From Oceaniovalibus guishaninsula JLT2003 (GTDB lineage: Bacteria; Pseudomonadota; Alphaproteobacteria; Rhodobacterales; Rhodobacteraceae), in contig NZ_AMGO01000046.1 of NCBI RefSeq assembly GCF_000299575.1, forward strand, positions 62,001-126,000: a stretch of DNA of 64,000 nt, written 5' to 3'. This document shows positions 8,015 to 15,341 of the stretch, one piece after another (positions within the stretch are counted from its first letter, which is position 1; each line of letters opens with the position of its first letter). The notes below the pieces were generated by a model. It saw only the letters and a program-made list of their open reading frames with translations, was not told the origin of the DNA and did no database searches. Both the position numbers and the translations under genes were made by a program.

Positions 8015-8818
8015 TCAACCGGCGGTTGCCAGCAGGTCCAGCACCTTGCGGTGGAGTTCGGGGCAGCCGGCGGCGACGACATTGCCGCCCCGCCAAACGG
8101 GACCGCCGCGCCAGTCGGTGACGACGCCGCCCGCGGCCTTCACCACGGCGAGGGGTGCGGCGATGTCGTAGCTTTGCAGTCCCGCCTCGACCACCAAGTC
8201 GATATGCCCGGCGGCGAGCAGGCCGTAGGCATAGCAATCCAGGCCGTAGCGTGTCAGCCGCACCTGCGCCGCCACGCGGTCGAACGCCGCGCGGTCGGAC
8301 GGGGTGCCGATTTCGGGGAAGGTGCTGAACAGCGTCGCATCGTCCAGCGTCCGGCGGCGCGTGGCCAGCGGCACGCGGCCATGCGGCGAATCGAGCCAGG
8401 CGGCATCGGGGCCGCCGAAGAACCGCTCGCCTGTCCAGGGCTGGTCGATGAGGCCGAGGATGGGGCCAGCATCGTCGGCCACGGCGATCAGAACGCCCCA
8501 GCTTGGCGCGCCCGAGAGATAGGCGCGGGTGCCGTCGATGGGATCAAGGATCCAGGTCAGGCCGCTGGTGCCGGGGGTCGCGCCGTATTCTTCGCCCAGG
8601 ACCGCGTCGTCGGGGCGCAGGCGGGCCAGCGCGTCGCGCAGGGCGCGTTCGCAGGCGCGGTCGCCTTCGGTGACGGGATCGAAACGGTCGGCTTCCTTGG
8701 AGCTGGCGGCGAGGTCTCGCCGGCGGAAATGCGCCAGGACGGCGGGGCGCGCGGCATCGGCCATGGCCAGCGCGGTGCGGGCCAGATCCGTCAGAAGGGC
8801 GGGATCGGTGCGGGTCAT
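8015..8818 (-). CDS. hisN: Histidinol-phosphatase, inositol-monophosphatase fold
   Basis: 267 residues from the ATG at 8818, which has GGAG at good spacing; an ATG five codons upstream lacks one. Metal-binding motifs of the Mg-dependent FIG superfamily are clear: GEEYG (about 76-80), WILDPIDGTRAYLSGAPSWG (the DPIDGT loop) and SYDIAAPLAVVKAAGG (the late WD-like metal Asp). The aromatic residues after DPIDGT and the IDQPWTGERFFGG segment match the HisN type that removes phosphate from L-histidinol phosphate, rather than SuhB or CysQ. Other his genes are not in the window, so inositol monophosphatase remains possible. Confidence 0.8.
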   Translation of the reverse strand: MTRTDPALLTDLARTALAMADAARPAVLAHFRRRDLAASSKEADRFDPVTEGDRACERALRDALARLRPDDAVLGEEYGATPGTSGLTWILDPIDGTRAYLSGAPSWGVLIAVADDAGPILGLIDQPWTGERFFGGPDAAWLDSPHGRVPLATRRRTLDDATLFSTFPEIGTPSDRAAFDRVAAQVRLTRYGLDCYAYGLLAAGHIDLVVEAGLQSYDIAAPLAVVKAAGGVVTDWRGGPVWRGGNVVAAGCPELHRKVLDLLATAG

Positions 8819-8889
8819 GCGCGGCTCCGGCATCGGGATGGGGCCGCGCTAGCGTCGGGGGGCGGCCCGGTCAAGGCCGCCGGGTCGCG

Positions 8890-9270
8890 TCAGGCCACGT
8901 CGCTGAGGACGCGGGCCAGTTCGAACAGGCGGCGGCGCTGCGTTTCGGGGATGGCATAGTAGGAGCGCACGAGTTCCAGCGCCTCGCGGTCCGCCAGGAT
9001 GTCGCGCCGCACGGATCCTTCGTTGTCGGTGGCGGGCGCGTCGCCGTCGGGCTGGTCCATCCCTTCGAAGAAGAACGCCACGGGCACGTCCAGCGCGTCG
9101 GCAATGTCCCACAGGCGGGAGGCGCTGACGCGGTTCATGCCGGTCTCGTATTTCTGGATCTGCTGGAACTTGATGCCGACCTTTTGCGCCAGTTGCTGCT
9201 GGGTCATGCCGACCATCCACCTGCGGTGACGAATCCGCTTACCGACATGGACGTCAACCGGGTGCTTCAT
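8890..9270 (-). CDS. XRE-family HTH transcriptional regulator
   Basis: 126 residues. An N-terminal XRE/Cro-type helix-turn-helix spans about residues 8-62: MTQQQLAQKVGIKFQQIQKY followed by ETGMNRVSASRLWDIADALD, including the recognition helix and the conserved QKYE. It is followed by an acidic linker and a C-terminal helix (YYAIPETQRRRLFELARVL). The architecture matches a common alpha-proteobacterial family that often carries a short C-terminal helix after the HTH. The target is unknown. The 211-bp region between this gene and the quinone oxidoreductase is non-coding and probably holds divergent promoters. Confidence 0.9.
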   Translation of the reverse strand: MKHPVDVHVGKRIRHRRWMVGMTQQQLAQKVGIKFQQIQKYETGMNRVSASRLWDIADALDVPVAFFFEGMDQPDGDAPATDNEGSVRRDILADREALELVRSYYAIPETQRRRLFELARVLSDVA

Positions 9271-9481
9271 CTGCGTTCCTCACAACTATGCGCTGACCTT
9301 CAAAGACCCTCAAACAACCATTCCCGCAACCTGCCTTTATGGACAGGTCCGCGGGCCGGAGAGACCGTGGCCCGTGCATGAAGGCGTCGCGTGACCTGGC
9401 CGTGACCCCCCCATGTCAATACGGTGGCACACGGCAACAGGTTCCGGCAAGACGGTGGCGCAACCGCAGGAAAGGGGTTTC

Positions 9482-10474
9482 ATGCGCGCTTTTCGACTGA
9501 CCGAGACGGGCATGCCGCCCGCGCTGGCCGAGATTCCCGCGCCGTCGCCGGGACCGGGGCAGATCGCCGTGCGGATCGCGGCCTGTGGGCTGAATTTCGC
9601 CGATCTGCTGATGGCGAAGGGGCAGTATCAGGACCAGCCCGACCTGCCCTTCACGATGGGGATGGAGCTGGCCGGAACGGTCACGGCGCTGGGCGCGGGC
9701 GTGGCGGGGCCGGCCTTCGGCAGCCGGGTGGCGGTCTTTTCGGGACAGGGCGGGCTGGCCGAGCAGGGCGTCTTCGATGCGGACCGGGCGGTCGTTCTGC
9801 CCGATTCGATGCCGTTCGAGCAGGCGGCGGCGTTCCTTGTCGCCTATGGCACGTCGCATCTGGCGCTGGCGCGGCGCGGACGGCTGACGCGCGGCGAAAG
9901 GCTGGTCGTGCTGGGGGCGGCGGGCGGCGTCGGTCTGACCGCGGTGGAGATCGGCGCGCGGCTGGGGGCCGAGGTGATCGCGGTGGCGCGCGGCGCGGAC
10001 AAGCTGGACATTGCCCGACAGGCGGGGGCGCGACACCTGCTGGACAGCGCGGCGATGGACGGAGACGGTCTGCGCGACGCGCTGCGGGGCCTGGGCGGCG
10101 CGGACGTGGTCTATGACGCGGTGGGCGGCGATCTGGGTGCGGCGGCGTTGCGCGCGCTGCGGCCCGAGGGGCGGCATCTGCTGATCGGGTTCGCCAGCGG
10201 CGATTTGCCCCGGCTGGCGGCGAATCATCTGCTGGTGAAGAACGTGGATGCGATCGGATTCTACTGGGGCGGCTATGCGGGCTTTGCGCCCGGCGTGATG
10301 CGCGACAGTCTGGCGGCGTTGCTGGACTGGTACGGGCAGGGCGGGTTGCGGCCGCATGTCAGCCACGTCCTGCCGTTGGAAAGGACAGCCGAGGGGCTGG
10401 ATATGCTGCACCGGCGCGCATCCACCGGCAAGGTGGTGATCCGGTGCGACGGAGGCGGTCACATCGCTTCGTAA
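9482..10474 (+). CDS. NADPH:quinone oxidoreductase-family MDR enzyme
   Basis: 330 residues in two domains of a zinc-free medium-chain dehydrogenase/reductase. The GroES-like N-terminus contains AACGLNFADLLMAKGQY and GMELAGTV; the Rossmann part has VVLGAAGGVGLTAVEIGARL (AAGGVG nucleotide motif) and later GKVVIRC. The catalytic and structural zinc cysteine clusters of alcohol dehydrogenases are absent, which fits the quinone oxidoreductase/crotonyl-type subfamily using NADPH. The start at 9482 has GGAAAGGGG upstream. Its 3' end overlaps the convergent LysR gene by 16 bp. The natural acceptor is unknown. Confidence 0.9.
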   Translation: MRAFRLTETGMPPALAEIPAPSPGPGQIAVRIAACGLNFADLLMAKGQYQDQPDLPFTMGMELAGTVTALGAGVAGPAFGSRVAVFSGQGGLAEQGVFDADRAVVLPDSMPFEQAAAFLVAYGTSHLALARRGRLTRGERLVVLGAAGGVGLTAVEIGARLGAEVIAVARGADKLDIARQAGARHLLDSAAMDGDGLRDALRGLGGADVVYDAVGGDLGAAALRALRPEGRHLLIGFASGDLPRLAANHLLVKNVDAIGFYWGGYAGFAPGVMRDSLAALLDWYGQGGLRPHVSHVLPLERTAEGLDMLHRRASTGKVVIRCDGGGHIAS

Positions 10475-11313
10475 TGCTGGCGCAAAAGGCGTTCCATCGT
10501 GTCGAAGACCGGCCCCGCCCCGGTGTCGCGGCAGTAAAGGTTGATGTTCTGCGCCGCCAGTTCCGGCAGGCCGCTGCCCGACCCTAGCCGTTCGGCGAAG
10601 GGCGGTTCAGCCCCCGCCAGCCCGGCGCAGACGGCCAGATCGGCGGAAACCAGCGCCTCGGCCGCGCGGGCAGCAATGGATTCGACGGCCGATTCCCAGG
10701 CGATGCCGGCGCGGTCCAGCGCCTCCTGCGCGCCGCGGCGGAAGATGCATTGCGTCGTGTGGGCAAGGCGCAGCGGGCGCTGTCGATAGGCGGTGCCGTT
10801 CTGCGCGCCCATCCAGACCAGCGGCACGGTGGCCAGCCGCTGCGCGCCTTCGGGCAGGATGTCCTCGGTCGTGACGATGAAATCGGCCTCGCCGCGGGCG
10901 AACATCGGCTTCAGCGTCGCGGTGTTGGACGAGATGAGCTGCACCTTCACGCGGGGAAATTCCAGCGCGAAGGCGCGCAGGACGCGGGGGGTCAGCGGAT
11001 AGACGATGTCGTAGGGCACGCCCAGCACGACCTTGCCTTCATAGGCGTCGGCGGTCAGGCGGCCGATCACCTCGTCGTTCAGTTCCAGCATCCGTCTGGC
11101 ATAGGCCAGAAGCTGCTCGCCGGTGGCGGTCAGCGCGATGGTGCGGGCGCTGCGGTCCAGCAGCGGCACGGCCAGCGCATCCTCCAGCCGCTTGAGCTGC
11201 ATCGAGACGGCGGATTGCGTCAGGTTCAGAAACCCGCTGGCCCGCGTGACGCCGCCCTTTTCGGCAACGGCCACGAACGAGCGCAGGGCGGTCAGGTCGA
11301 GGTTGCGGGGCAT
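10459..11313 (-). CDS. LysR-family transcriptional regulator
   Basis: 284 residues. The winged HTH is at about 4-62 (LDLTALRSFVAVAEKGGVTR, LNLTQSAVSMQLKRLEDALA, then RSARTIALTATGE). It is followed by the periplasmic-binding-like effector domain starting near GKVVLGVPYDIVYPLTPRVL. AAGGA precedes the ATG at 11313; a further upstream ATG would add an unconserved tail. It is divergent from a DUF1127 gene and an inverted repeat sits between them, so regulation of that gene is plausible. The inducer is unknown. Confidence 0.93.
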   Translation of the reverse strand: MPRNLDLTALRSFVAVAEKGGVTRASGFLNLTQSAVSMQLKRLEDALAVPLLDRSARTIALTATGEQLLAYARRMLELNDEVIGRLTADAYEGKVVLGVPYDIVYPLTPRVLRAFALEFPRVKVQLISSNTATLKPMFARGEADFIVTTEDILPEGAQRLATVPLVWMGAQNGTAYRQRPLRLAHTTQCIFRRGAQEALDRAGIAWESAVESIAARAAEALVSADLAVCAGLAGAEPPFAERLGSGSGLPELAAQNINLYCRDTGAGPVFDTMERLLRQHYEAM

Positions 11314-11388
11314 ATCAGCTTCCTTGATGGGGGCCGTCAAAAACATTCACTTTCCCTATACGATCCCGCACCCCATATCCATCGTCAT

Positions 11389-11418
11389 ACGTGATACGAA
11401 CGCGGCTTTGCATCACGT
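11389..11418. promoter_or_regulatory. Inverted repeat in LysR/DUF1127 divergent promoter
   Basis: ACGTGAT at 11389-11395 is repeated inverted as ATCACGT at 11412-11418 with a 16-base spacer, in the 129 bp between the LysR start and the DUF1127 start. The position is typical for an autoregulated LysR target, although the classical T-N11-A core is not obvious. This is a candidate operator only. Confidence 0.4.
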
Positions 11419-11442
11419 GCATACGAGGAATGAGGTTTAGAC

Positions 11443-11655
11443 ATGACCAGCATGACCCGCACCCTTTCGCACGCGACGGCCCCCCGCCGCCCGTTGCTGG
11501 AGCGTCTGGCGGACTGGCAGTCGCTTTACCGTCAGCGTCATGCGCTGGCGGCGCTGGATGCCGGGCGGCTGCGCGACCTGGGATTGACGGCGCAGCAGGC
11601 ACGGGCCGAGGCGTCGCGCCCGGTCTGGGACGCGCCTGCGACATGGCGCCGCTGA
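11443..11655 (+). CDS. DUF1127 (YjiS-like) small protein
   Basis: 70 residues. The C-terminal half LAALDAGRLRDLGLTAQQA followed by RAEASRPVWD is the DUF1127 signature: a short helix with L-D-x-R-L-L-x-D-I/L-G-L-T then an Arg/Glu-rich tail ending near Trp. Small DUF1127 proteins in alpha-proteobacteria have been linked to phosphate, carbon and RNA metabolism and are often small-RNA hosts. Divergent from LysR and 143 bp upstream of the Bax-inhibitor gene. Confidence 0.85.
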   Translation: MTSMTRTLSHATAPRRPLLERLADWQSLYRQRHALAALDAGRLRDLGLTAQQARAEASRPVWDAPATWRR

Positions 11656-11798
11656 ATATCGTCGCAATCGCGCCGATTTTAGCCCGGTTTCACCCTTCCG
11701 TGACCTTGTAACGCGCGTCCCTTCTGCCAATATCGGGACCAAGGGTTGCGGCCGTTCGACGGATGGCGCCCGACAAGTCAGTTTTTCGGAGGCGATCC

Positions 11799-12569
11799 AT
11801 GGCTCAACATCAGACGATCCGCGCCGGTGTGGGTGCCCGCACCGCCGAGATCGATCAGGGGCTTCGCGCCCATATGTCCAAGGTCTACGGCACCATGTCC
11901 GTGGGCATCTTCATCACCGGGCTGGCGGCCTGGGCCTTTGCCGGGCTAGCCACGTCCGACATCGCGACCGTCGCGCAGGTGGCCGGCGACACGTATCTGA
12001 CCGCGTTCGGGCAGGCGATCTATGCCTCGCCGCTGCGCTGGCTGATCCTGTTCGCGCCGCTGATCATGGTCTTTGCGTTCGGCGCGGTCATCAACCGCAT
12101 CTCGGCCGCGGGCGCGCAACTGTTCTTCTATGCGTTCGCCGTGCTGATGGGCCTGTCGCTGTCGTCGATCTTCCTCGTCTATACGGGGGTCAGCATCGCG
12201 CAGACGTTCTTCATCACCGCGGCGTCCTTCGCGGGGCTCTCGCTTTGGGGCTATACCACGAAGAAGGACATCTCGGCCTGGGGGTCGTTCCTGATCATGG
12301 GCGTGATCGGCCTGATCATCGCGTCGATCGTCAACATCTTCCTGGTGTCGTCGTCGCTGATGTTCGCCATCTCGGCGCTGGGCGTGCTGATCTTCGCGGG
12401 TCTGACGGCCTATGACACGCAGCGCATCAAGACGGACTATATCAGCCATGCGTCGCAGATGGACCGCGAATGGCTGGACAAGTCGGCGATCATGGGCGCG
12501 CTGACCATGTATCTGAACTTCATCAATCTGTTCATGTTCCTGCTGAGCTTCCTCGGCAATCGCGAATGA
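11799..12569 (+). CDS. Bax inhibitor-1/YccA-family membrane protein
   Basis: 256 residues with about seven hydrophobic segments (first near residues 36-56, last near 232-254). The family marks are KVYGTMSVGIFITGLAAWAF near the first helix, the GLSLSSIFLVYTG segment, the GLTAYDTQRIK motif with the conserved Asp of the BI-1 pH/calcium sensor, and a final LYLNFINLFMFLLSFLGNR. Bacterial homologues (YccA, YbhL, BsYetJ) are inner-membrane proteins; YetJ is a pH-dependent calcium leak channel and YccA inhibits FtsH. GGAGG precedes the start at 11799. A strong terminator follows. Confidence 0.93.
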   Translation: MAQHQTIRAGVGARTAEIDQGLRAHMSKVYGTMSVGIFITGLAAWAFAGLATSDIATVAQVAGDTYLTAFGQAIYASPLRWLILFAPLIMVFAFGAVINRISAAGAQLFFYAFAVLMGLSLSSIFLVYTGVSIAQTFFITAASFAGLSLWGYTTKKDISAWGSFLIMGVIGLIIASIVNIFLVSSSLMFAISALGVLIFAGLTAYDTQRIKTDYISHASQMDREWLDKSAIMGALTMYLNFINLFMFLLSFLGNRE

Positions 12570-12593
12570 TCGCGGGGACATAGGCGGGACGGG

Positions 12594-12620
12594 GGGCCGG
12601 TGGGGACACCGGCCCTTTTT
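12594..12620 (+). terminator. Rho-independent terminator of the Bax-inhibitor gene
   Basis: A perfect 9-bp stem, GGGCCGGTG paired with CACCGGCCC, closes a GGGA loop and is followed by TTTTT. It lies 24 bp after the stop codon at 12569 and directly before the interrupted DUF6653 gene. Confidence 0.9.
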
Positions 12621-12621
12621 C

Positions 12622-13125
12622 ATGGGCGGGGATGAGTTGCGCGGCGGGGATTTCTATCGCCGGACCGAACGTCTGATGCGGATGGACGATTCCGCATGGC
12701 GGCGTCACGCCAACCCGCTGAGCGTCTACAGCCGCTTCACCTGCCTGCCGCTGATCGCCCTCGCCGTCTGGTCGCGGGTCTGGATCGGCTGGTGGGCAAT
12801 CGTCCCGCTGCTGCTGGCGCTGATCTGGACCTTCGCGAGCCCGCGCCTGTTCGGCGCGCTGGCGTCGCTGGACAACTAGGCCTCGAAGGGCGTTCTGGGC
12901 GAGCGGCTGTTACTGGACAGCAAGCAACGCGCGATACCGCCGCGGCATCTGCGGACGGCCCATAGTCTGACCTGGGCAGCGGCGCTGGGCGCGGTCGTGC
13001 TGGCCTATAGACTTGTCCTTCTGAACGGATGGGCGGTGCTGGGCGGGCTTACCCTGACGCTGGGCGCGAAGCTGTGGTTCATCGACCGGATGGTGCGGCT
13101 TTGGCAGGATCGCGGCGGCCGGTGA
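12622..13125 (+). pseudogene. DUF6653-like membrane protein split by an in-frame TAG
   Basis: Reading from the ATG at 12622, the first 85 codons give WRRHANPLSVYSRFTCLPLI and two hydrophobic segments ending ASLDN, then TAG at 12877-12879. Translation in the same frame continues without a shift (ASKGVLGERLLLDSKQRAIP to LGAKLWFIDRMVRLWQD) to TGA at 13123. In the DUF6653 family as I recall it, this position is a tryptophan in a DNWASK..GER segment, so TGG to TAG is a single-base nonsense change. The downstream half keeps family features and hydrophobic segments, which points to a recent mutation, a sequencing error or read-through. The gene sits only one base after the upstream terminator, so its promoter is unclear. 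Confidence 0.75.
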
Positions 13126-13144
13126 TCGCCGGGGGCTGAAACGC

Positions 13145-13170
13145 AAAAGGCCGCACCCTGCGGCGCGGCC
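13145..13170 (-). terminator. Rho-independent terminator of rpmG
   Basis: On the - strand GGCCGC pairs with GCGGCC around a 10-base loop and is followed by TTTT. It begins 26 bp downstream of the rpmG stop codon and lies between convergent rpmG and the DUF6653 gene. Confidence 0.65.
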
Positions 13171-13196
13171 CCGGCGGCAATCGGTGGACGGCTGAC

Positions 13197-13364
13197 CTAC
13201 TTGATCTTGCCTTCCTTGTAATCAACATGCTTGCGCGCCACGGGGTCGTATTTCTTGATGACCATCTTCTCGGTCATCGTGCGGGCGTTCTTCTTGGTCA
13301 CATAGAAGTGGCCGGTATCCGCCGTGGAGTTCAGGCGGATCTTGATGGTGGTGGGTTTCGCCAT
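13197..13364 (-). CDS. rpmG: Large-subunit ribosomal protein bL33
   Basis: 55 residues beginning [20 protein letters not shown], then [14 protein letters not shown] and ending [11 protein letters not shown], the complete bL33 sequence pattern of alpha-proteobacteria. It lacks the CxxC zinc pairs of zinc-binding L33 forms, so it is the C-minus type. GAGGAGAG precedes the ATG at 13364. The longer frame upstream is not conserved. Terminator at 13145-13170. Confidence 0.97.
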   Translation of the reverse strand: MAKPTTIKIRLNSTADTGHFYVTKKNARTMTEKMVIKKYDPVARKHVDYKEGKIK

Positions 13365-13466
13365 CTCTCTCTCCTCGATCGGGGACCGAAGGCCATCCCG
13401 GAAAACATGCTGAAGCCGCCTTCTAACCCCGGCGCGGGCGGTGTCAACCGCCAAGCGGCGGATGGG

Positions 13467-13848
13467 ATGCGCGGATGGCCTGTAAGCCGGATTCTGTCCC
13501 CCGGCATCGCTGCCGGATGGATGGCCATTCCTCTGCGCCCGGCGTTGCCGACGGGCTGATGCTGCCTACCCGGATCCTTGGGCGAAAGCGGCCTGGCGAC
13601 GAGCGCCGCAGGATCCCTATTCGGCATTGCTCCCGGTGGGGCTTGCCGTGCGGGGACCGTTGCCGGCCCCCCGGTGGGCCCTTACCCCACCGTTTCACCC
13701 TTACCGTCCCGAGGAACGGCGGTCTGTTTTCTGTGGCGCTTTCCGTCGGGTTGCCCCGCCCGGGCGTTACCCGGCACCGTGTCTTCCTGGAGTCCGGACT
13801 TTCCTCTGGTGCCTAAGCCCCAGCGGCCATCCAGCCATCCGCGCGCCC
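13467..13848 (-). ncRNA. rnpB: RNase P RNA, bacterial type A
   Basis: On the - strand the 5' end GCGCGGATGGC (13846-13836) pairs with GCCATCCGCGC near 13469-13479, forming P1. Between them are the universal type A landmarks: GAGGAAAGTCCGGACTCC near the 5' end, ACAGAAAACAGACCGCC, GGTAAGGGTGAAACGGTGGG in the middle, and GACAGAATCCGGCTTACAGG at the 3' end. Length is about 380 nt, normal for this group. It is the catalytic RNA that matures tRNA 5' ends. End positions are estimated from P1. Short frames overlapping it are not genes. Confidence 0.96.
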
Positions 13849-13853
13849 CCGAC

Positions 13854-14537
13854 CTAGGCGGGGCTGCGGGCGGGGTCAACGGGCAAGCGCGCGGCGAGAC
13901 CCAGCGCGATGCCCGTATCGCGCGCGTCGCGGGGCCCCTTGGCCCAGGGGCGATGGCGCAGGCGCAGGGCGGCCAGCAGATGCGGCAGATCGCCGGTGGC
14001 GGTATAGCCCGCGCGCCGCATCGCCGCGACGAAGGCGGCATCGTCGCCATCCGCACAGCCTTGGGGCGTCGGCAGGGCCAGACCGTTGCGCGCCAGGCGC
14101 GCCCAGTCGAATCGGGGGCCGGGATCGGCCTTGCGACAGGGGGCGCAATCCGAATGGCCGATGATTCCGGCAGGCGGGATGCGCCAGCGGGCCATCGTGC
14201 CGCGCAGCAGCGACTCGAGCGCGGCCATCTGCGGGGCGGGGAAGGGCGCCGCACCGTCATTGGCCAGCTCGACCCCAAGCGAATGCGAATTGACATCCGT
14301 GACGGCGCCCCATGCTCCGGCACCCGCATGCCAGGCGCGGCGGTCCTCGGGAACCAGGCGGAACAGGCGCCCGTCCTCGGCGATCAGCCAATGCGCGGAA
14401 ACCTGCGCCACGGGGTCGCAAAGGCGGTCGAGCGCGGCCTCGGCGCTGGCCATCGCGGTGTAGTGCAGAACGATCAGGCGCGGCCGAGCGCCGTCGCGGC
14501 GGGGCCCGTGGTTAGGCGACGGCCGGTCGAGGATCAG
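13854..14537 (-). CDS. N-acetylmuramoyl-L-alanine amidase (amidase_2 type)
   Basis: Zinc amidase of the AmpD/PGRP-like fold. RLIVLHYTAM supplies the first zinc His, WHAGAGAWG the substrate loop, NSHSLGVELANDG the conserved Glu strand, and GIIGHSDCAPCRKADPGPRF the second His and the D-x-x-R-K-x-D-P-G signature. It cleaves the bond between MurNAc and the stem peptide. The only ATG in range (14453) lies after the first zinc histidine, so it cannot be the true start. In-frame similarity (PSPNHGPRRDG) runs back to about 14525, and a CTG at 14537 forms a CTGA overlap with the stop of the upstream gene. I therefore propose a CTG start giving 227 residues. No signal peptide is visible. Confidence 0.85.
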   Translation of the reverse strand: MILDRPSPNHGPRRDGARPRLIVLHYTAMASAEAALDRLCDPVAQVSAHWLIAEDGRLFRLVPEDRRAWHAGAGAWGAVTDVNSHSLGVELANDGAAPFPAPQMAALESLLRGTMARWRIPPAGIIGHSDCAPCRKADPGPRFDWARLARNGLALPTPQGCADGDDAAFVAAMRRAGYTATGDLPHLLAALRLRHRPWAKGPRDARDTGIALGLAARLPVDPARSPA

Positions 14538-15304
14538 TTGCGCGCGGCCCGGAACGGCGCCGGATCCCAGTAGCAGGCGAACCCGTCGCCGTCGGGGTCA
14601 AGGCCCAGACGGTCGCGGTCGGGTCCGCCGCGCGACAGGAAATCCTGCTGCGCCTTGTCGGGGGACGGATATTTGGCGCAGTTGCGGTCGAACTTGGCCT
14701 TCTGGTTCAGCCCGCCGCGCGAATAGATCCGCTGTCCGACGGCGTTCGACGTGTTCAGCGCGAATTCGACCACGTTCGGGCCGCTCGGCCCGTCGCGGGT
14801 CGGCAGGGCGGTGGGCTGGATGACCTGATACGCCTCGCGGTTGCGGGCGATGCGTTCGGCATCCGATTCGATCGTCTCGCGCGCGCTGACGGCGGCAAAG
14901 TTGTTTTCGTCGGAAATGCCGGGATTGTTCACATCGACCACCACGGGGGCGGCGGGGGCAAGCGGGGCCGCCGGAACGGCGGGCGCCAGCGGCGCGGACT
15001 GGATCGGATCGGCGGCCGGGAAGGCAGAGGCGCCGGCCGTGGGCAGGCCCGCGCGCGCCAGTTCGTCCGCGCCGATGACCGGGGCCGCGCCGGGCGGCAC
15101 CGTGGGCACGGGGGTGAAGGGCGCGACGGGCACCCCGGCCAGATCGCGTTCGCGGGCAACGCGCGCGGCCTCGTAGCTGCCGTAATCGCCGAACCCCACC
15201 CCGGCAGGCGGCGGCGTGTCGGCGAACCTGGCGGGCGTCGAGGGCGCGCAGGAGGCAAGTCCCAGAGCGGCGACCAGAAGGGCGCAACCGGCATGAATGT
15301 GCAT
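14534..15304 (-). CDS. Lipoprotein with C-terminal Excalibur-like calcium-binding motif
   Basis: 256 residues. MHIHAGCALLVAALGLASC is a lipoprotein signal with lipobox LASC. A long Ala/Pro/Val-rich, low-complexity segment (about 65-130) suggests an extended periplasmic linker. The C-terminal part has KFDRNCAKYPSPDKAQQDFL and DRLGLDPDGDGFACYWDP; the DxDxDGxxC loop with an upstream Cys is the Excalibur pattern, thought to bind calcium extracellularly. The ATG at 15304 has GGAACG upstream; a more 5' start would precede the signal peptide. Its stop overlaps the proposed CTG start of the amidase, suggesting a cell-envelope pair. Confidence 0.8.
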   Translation of the reverse strand: MHIHAGCALLVAALGLASCAPSTPARFADTPPPAGVGFGDYGSYEAARVARERDLAGVPVAPFTPVPTVPPGAAPVIGADELARAGLPTAGASAFPAADPIQSAPLAPAVPAAPLAPAAPVVVDVNNPGISDENNFAAVSARETIESDAERIARNREAYQVIQPTALPTRDGPSGPNVVEFALNTSNAVGQRIYSRGGLNQKAKFDRNCAKYPSPDKAQQDFLSRGGPDRDRLGLDPDGDGFACYWDPAPFRAARN

Positions 15305-15341
15305 CGTTCCGTTCCCCGGCCTCGATCGGACAGACAGCGTT

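Noticed and set aside
12877-12879. TAG in the DUF6653 gene as a pyrrolysine codon
   Set aside because: No pyl genes or known methylamine methyltransferase context; the expected residue is Trp, so a plain nonsense change is simpler.
13475-13850. Open frames inside the RNase P RNA gene
   Set aside because: The region has all the RNase P landmarks and P1 pairing; the frames are chance.
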